Shown here in pieces: positions 59,515 to 64,000 of a stretch of 64,000 nucleotides of DNA; positions within the stretch are counted from its first letter, which is position 1; each line of letters starts with the position of its first letter. A model generated the notes under the pieces. The model saw only the letters and a list, made by a program, of their open reading frames with translations. It had not been told where the DNA came from and did no database searches. The stretch comes from Atherix ibis (lineage: Eukaryota > Arthropoda > Insecta > Diptera > Athericidae): the NCBI GenBank assembly GCA_958298945.1, contig OY282610.1, positions 29,710,167 through 29,774,166 of the forward strand, written 5' to 3'. A program made the translations under genes and the position numbers.

Positions 59515-60400
59515 CCTTGGCATTTGTTCAGAAGTTAAGTTGGCTTAAAGGATTCCTTTTCTTAGACTTTTGGTACAATTCATCCTGTAGTGACCATAAT
59601 TTGGTCCTTAAAGATCCTTACAGCATCAGTTTTTATAAAAATGATGAGTACAGCTGGATTTTTCTAGCTCAAGTTCTTATAAGAATGATGAACACAGATG
59701 GAAATGATGCTAAAGGTCATTATGCTGATGCAAAAAAAAAAAATATCGTGCGTCTCCAATTTATATTAACTGTCCTTTTTTGTTAGTTTTTCTGTTACTC
59801 TAACAAGGTCTGCTGTTGATAAATATCCTCAAACCATAATATTCCTACCACAAAATCTTAGAGTGCTAATCATGCTGCTCTTCAGTATCCTTTCCTCAAT
59901 ATTCTAACTAATAAAAATTTTTAAGTAATATTACGAATCATTGTCCTTCACTCTGTCTCATAGTGCCAACCACATAGCTCTTCAGTATTCTCGCACCATT
60001 ATAATAACTAAAAATAGGATTTCTGTAAAAGCTAAAAATAGAAACCCTATTTACTCCTTCTACTGGTACAATGCTTAATGTTAGTGATCTTTTATGCATT
60101 CCCTCCATCTTGTATCATAGTAGTAACCACGAACTACTTCAGCATCCTCTCGTCAACAAGTCAATTAACAAAAGTGCTTCTGTTAGACTTAGAAATTCCA
60201 AATTAGAACTAACCATTCCAAGGGAGCTGTTCCTACTTCTCCAATGACCAATATTGGTGATCTTTTGCCTATTCCAACTTTTTCTCCTATTATTCTTAAA
60301 AGGTTTACTTTTGAAAAGCTTTCGAAGCATCCCCAAATATCTTAGGATGCCAACTGCGCAGTAATGACATACTAATCGAAGGTCCAATAATCACTAGCGA
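59515..60400. repeat. degenerate repetitive block
   Basis: Phrases recur with changes: ctcttcagtatcctttcctc (59878), ctcttcagtattctcgcacc (59978), cttcagcatcctctcgtcaa (60137); and ttttggtacaattcatcctg (59570), actggtacaatgcttaatgt (60062). Spacing is irregular (about 100-160 bp). Origin unknown. Confidence 0.4.
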
Positions 60401-60639
60401 TGATCTTTTCTCTTCAATCTAAGTTTTTTCTTTTATGTTATGAGCGAAATGAAGGTTTTCTTATTCAGATTTACCTTCCTCAATCACCGTTTCACTGTAA
60501 TTACAAGCAAAAACTGTAGAGTCCCTAATCTCCTTTTATTTCCATTCGTAAATATAACAAATAACTTTTTGACAAAGAGTAAAGGTAACCTAAATCTCTA
60601 CTGTGCATTTACTATTACTTTCCATTTTGTAAACCCGGT

Positions 60640-60860
60640 TTGGAGATTATGGATATGAGACTGTAAATTATTAGAAACTCTATCAGGATTTTAGTGATAG
60701 TCAGTATGGCCATATTATCCGTATACGTGGCAACAATTAACCGAGAGTCAGATGATACGAGTATGTCATGAAAACCATTGCAAACATTAAGACGCATTCG
60801 AGAAGAGCGTCTTCCGCAGAAATATGAGGTAATACGATTTTGCACCCTGTTTAATGATGA
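60640..60860 (-). pseudogene. jockey-like reverse transcriptase scrap
   Basis: Minus strand: SSDSRLIVATYTDNMAILTI, equivalent to the (F/Y)ADDTAIL box of jockey-type RT with one catalytic Asp changed to Asn. Short and isolated. Confidence 0.45.
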
Positions 60861-60864
60861 GAAC

Positions 60865-61960
60865 TGTCTGGTTACGGATTAATTGAGCTCAATAGGTTAC
60901 TGTAGGATAGACAGCTCAAAGCTACATATGGATAAGGAAGGGAGTGTCCGAAAATTTATAAAATTTCCCAGAAAATTTGCCAGGTTTAGTCTTTGATAGA
61001 GCAATAGCGTTTGCCATATATCAGAACGTATGGCAATTTTCGTTTATTAAATTTTCATATGAATATAAAAGTAATTTTAAAAAAAAATCATTTCTTACAA
61101 AAAATAGTAAAAATTAGACTACCAATACAACCCAAACAAAAAAAAACACACACCTTTCAGGTTTGATGGCTTCAAAAAGAAAAGCCATCAGCCATCACAA
61201 CAAAAACATCGATAATATTTATTTAATATCAATTACCATATATTCTCACGTTAAAATCCGATTATGAACTATTATTTATGCAAACTAATTTAAAGTTTAT
61301 TTATCATCAATTTCGATATCATTATTTGGGTTTAATTCGCTTAAAATACTATTCAATATTCATTGGTATAATTAATAAATTATTAATATAGGTAATATGT
61401 ATAATTTTGCTCAATAAAAAAGATGACAAAAAAGGATCATTCATGTGAATAGTTAAGTGAGGAAAGGTAAATATTGAAATTGTTCATAATAAAAGCATTC
61501 AGATTAAATAAGTTGCATTAATTACTATGGTTAATCGGTTTATTGTAGTTTTAAACGTAATTTATCATAAATAATATTGTTCAATTGTTTTTTTTTTTTA
61601 ATTTTAATTTTTTCTCTCGAATTTAATCCAGGATTTTATGTTTCGAAACAGACTCCATTCGAAGGAGAACCCTCTTTCCAATAGCATTAAAAACATTGAA
61701 ATGGACCTAAAAATTTGAAGTAGTTTTTTTTCAATTTATACTTAGAAATAATAATGTAAGTTTATTATTGCTTGACAGTAAGAATTGTATTTTTAATAGA
61801 GTTGGGAGAATTGGTTGAACACCAAAGTTCGAGTCCGTAAATGGCTAAAGGTCTTACTGTATCGTAAATTAGGATTTTACTATTGTTAGTAACTGCTTGT
61901 ATGGTCAAAGTAAGTTTTAGTCTTTTCAGTCTATTAGCATTAATGAATATTATTCCGAAA
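60865..61960. other. AT-rich, no gene seen
   Basis: A local inverted repeat (gatggctt...aagccatc) occurs near 61165-61195. No coding signal. Confidence 0.4.
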
Positions 61961-61969
61961 CTAAATTAA

Positions 61970-62390
61970 GGCTAAATTGGACTCTACATAAATGAAAGAA
62001 AACTAAACCATTTTTGATTTGCAGACGACATAGTCTTGTTCGTATAAAACTTATAAATCTTAGTTAAAAAAATACTAGATCTTTCGTTGAAGAGTATACT
62101 TATCGGGTCCAGCTTATCTCATACAAAAACTCAACTACCAAGAAAATTAACAGACGTATAGCCGATAGAGGGAAAATATACTGGTCATGGAAGGGGCCCT
62201 GATATTAACTGAAATTGTGATAGAATGATACCCTAGATATGGCAAAAAAGATAGGACAGGATAACACAAAAGATGGGATGCTGAATTAAAACTTACAGCG
62301 TCTACTAACTGGATAAGAGTTGCCAAAACAGAAAACAGTGGAGATATTAGCGGAGGCCTTTGCCATGAGGTACATTGAACTAAGAGATAT
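61970..62390 (+). mobile_element. LINE relic, RT end and C-terminal region (RTE/CR1-like)
   Basis: Plus-strand pieces: FADDIVLFV (intact FADD box, at about 62023), SLSHTKTQL, then WDAELKLTASTNWIRVAKTE and the start of a terminal E.WR..EEA-type block. The middle of the thumb is missing. The tail matches endonuclease-RT proteins ending in ...W.DD...W...A.DR..W. Class assignment is tentative. Confidence 0.55.
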
Positions 62391-62576
62391 CCTTTAACTA
62401 CTGAAAAATATTACAAAAATATAATAAAAAAAGTTCAGAATACTTCATGATTGATTGATTTATTGATTATTACAAAAAGGAAAAGTTACATATACACTTT
62501 TTCCCTCATTTACCTTCATTTTCCATTTCGTAAGGTTGAAAAATTTTAGATACAAGGTTAGGGTCGTAATCAGTTG

Positions 62577-62870
62577 TTAAATCTGCTGTACTATCAGAAT
62601 ATGCATGAATAAGGATATTATCCTTATAAGTATAATTATTATAAAGAATGGGCCCAAACGTACTATCCTGAGTATTTTTTTCGATGATAAAAATATCGAA
62701 AGTATAATTATTATAAAGAATGGGCCAAAAGATACTATGTTGAGTATTTTTTCGATGATAAAAATATCGAAAGTATAATTATTATAATGAATGGGCCCAA
62801 AGATACTATCCTGCGGGATGCCAGCTTTAATGGAGTTAATATGAGAATATTCATGATATGATAGAAACAA
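62577..62870 (-). pseudogene. RT fragment (GIPQ..box) containing an internal tandem repeat
   Basis: The minus strand reads IKAGIPQDSIFGPIHYNNYT, the GVPQGSVLGPLLYLIYT box of jockey/CR1-type RT, then a frame filled with repeated FGPFFIIIIL from the tandem array at 62628-62813. Confidence 0.55.
62628..62813. repeat. 2.6-copy tandem repeat, 71-72 bp unit
   Basis: Units start aagtataattattataaaga at 62628, 62700 and 62771 (the last partial). Units differ by a few bases. Each includes part of the RT box seen on the minus strand. Confidence 0.85.
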
Positions 62871-63053
62871 TTAAATTATAAGATAATAGATTGGAGGAAG
62901 GATACTCCTGTGTTTCCATAGTATTTTAGCATGTCTGAGAATAATCTTTTGAGAATAATATTAATTAGTCGAAAAATTTCATGTTATTCTCCGACAAATA
63001 AAGTTAAGAGCAAATAACTCAGTATTCATTAGTCGAATTGTAATAACGCGATT

Positions 63054-63960
63054 TTGTATATAAAAGACGCGCGTTTTTTTTATTGCAATTGGTGTGGTTT
63101 ATTAAAAGCTATTCAAGTTCAACAATGGATCACTTCGACAAATGCGACTACGCATCGCAGACTTATGAACATTTTTTTTGCTGTTTATGGTGAAGGTACT
63201 GTATCAAAACTAACAGCACGTAAATGGTTTGCTCTCTTTCATTTTTGGAATGACCAGCATCATTCTGGTCGGCCAAATACTCAAAAAACTGATGAAATTC
63301 TCAAAAACATGGAGCTTATCAGCAGTCATGACTTAGTTAAAAAAATAAACATTCACCATCAAACCATTTTAAGCCATTAGCAAAAGATTCACATCTGCAA
63401 TATGCTGCTGAAGCGCAGTGAAATCGAGCCATTTCTAAAGCGAATCATAATTTGCAATAAAAAACTGGTAAAATACGAAATTATCGTTTGAAAGAGATCA
63501 TTGAAAAAGAGACATGAACGATCACAAACAATTTCAAAGCCAGAATTGACGTTCATTATGAACTGCTAACGTTTAGTGAAACTGTAAAACTCGGCACTGT
63601 ACTGCGACCAACTGAAGATATTATGCCAAGCGGTTAAGAGAAAATAGGCACAATTGATCAATAGGAAGGGTATCGTGTTCCACCACGATAAGGCTCGACC
63701 ATACACATCTTTGATGACTCGCCAAAAATTACGAGAAATTGCCTGAGAAGTTTTGAAGCATCTATCAAAAACTTGATAGTGACACTTAATGGAACCAATC
63801 TGGCTTCAAAAGAGACCTTTGAAAACCAGTTGATTCAGTTTTTCAACCATAAACCACCATAAGTTCTGTACTGATAGAGTTTCTCCGGAAATTAGCGACA
63901 CATTTTTTATTATAATTCAGTATATTTAGTTTGAATAAATTGATTTGAACACTCAAAAAC
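63054..63960 (+). mobile_element. mariner relic (family G), possibly continuing to the window edge
   Basis: Plus-strand pieces: AVYGEGTVSKLTARKWFALF (helix-turn-helix), DQHHSGRPNTQKTDEIL, ELISSHDLVKKINIHHQTIL, LLKRSEIEPFLKRII, GIVFHHDKARPYTSLMTRQKL (second catalytic Asp kept). The third Asp block and most of the C-terminus are missing or garbled. Ends not clearly identified. Stops throughout. Confidence 0.75.
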
Positions 63961-64000
63961 GAAAAAGTTCGTGGCGTTTTTATTTTACTCAAAAACACCA

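Overview
This is an AT-rich, intron-bearing eukaryotic nuclear window. The two host gene families (UBE2H-class ubiquitin-conjugating enzyme and mitochondrial phosphate carrier), the intron style and the load of mariner, R1-like, jockey/I-like and RTE-like elements point to an insect, most likely a higher fly (Diptera). The exact species cannot be read from the sequence.

Host genes are confined to the first 16.5 kb. At the left edge is the 3' part of a UbcE2H-type E2 gene (+ strand, three exons, 266-948). Next is a complete four-exon mitochondrial phosphate carrier gene (- strand, 5799-3133, 364 codons). A splice acceptor 5 bases before its ATG shows it also has a spliced 5' leader; a candidate leader exon lies near 14.5 kb. 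A second, complete five-exon UBE2H-type gene (- strand, 16401-15487, 155 codons) lies convergent to the first. The two E2 genes share exon lengths (168 and 129 nt) and intron phases, and stretches of one intron still align. They are therefore a DNA-level duplication, and both have diverged. The second lost the Ser/acidic C-terminal tail and has substitutions next to the active-site Cys.

The rest is mostly AT-rich non-coding DNA with transposon relics. These include RTE-like LINE pieces (about 1142-2010 and 17860-19010, plus 61970-62390) and R1-like LINE pieces (25380-26660 and 35270-36330). A non-LTR RT plus RNase H-like relic (53225-51360) and a jockey-like scrap (60860-60640) also occur. 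At least five mariner lineages are present, with other Tc1/mariner-superfamily transposase relics. One mariner (57187-58480) has an intact 350-codon transposase with a full DD34D triad. It sits inside an older irritans-type mariner; removing it and one TA restores the host reading frame. Another mariner (22380-23634) is nested inside an older Tc1-like relic.

Several short protein-like blocks that I could not assign to a family (19354-19636, 47576-47824, 50676-50792, 10492-10690, 29133-29339, 55356-55655) stand out from the AT-rich background. They may be exons of long-intron genes or unrecognised element fragments. No CRISPR, rRNA gene, bacterial operon or prophage was seen.
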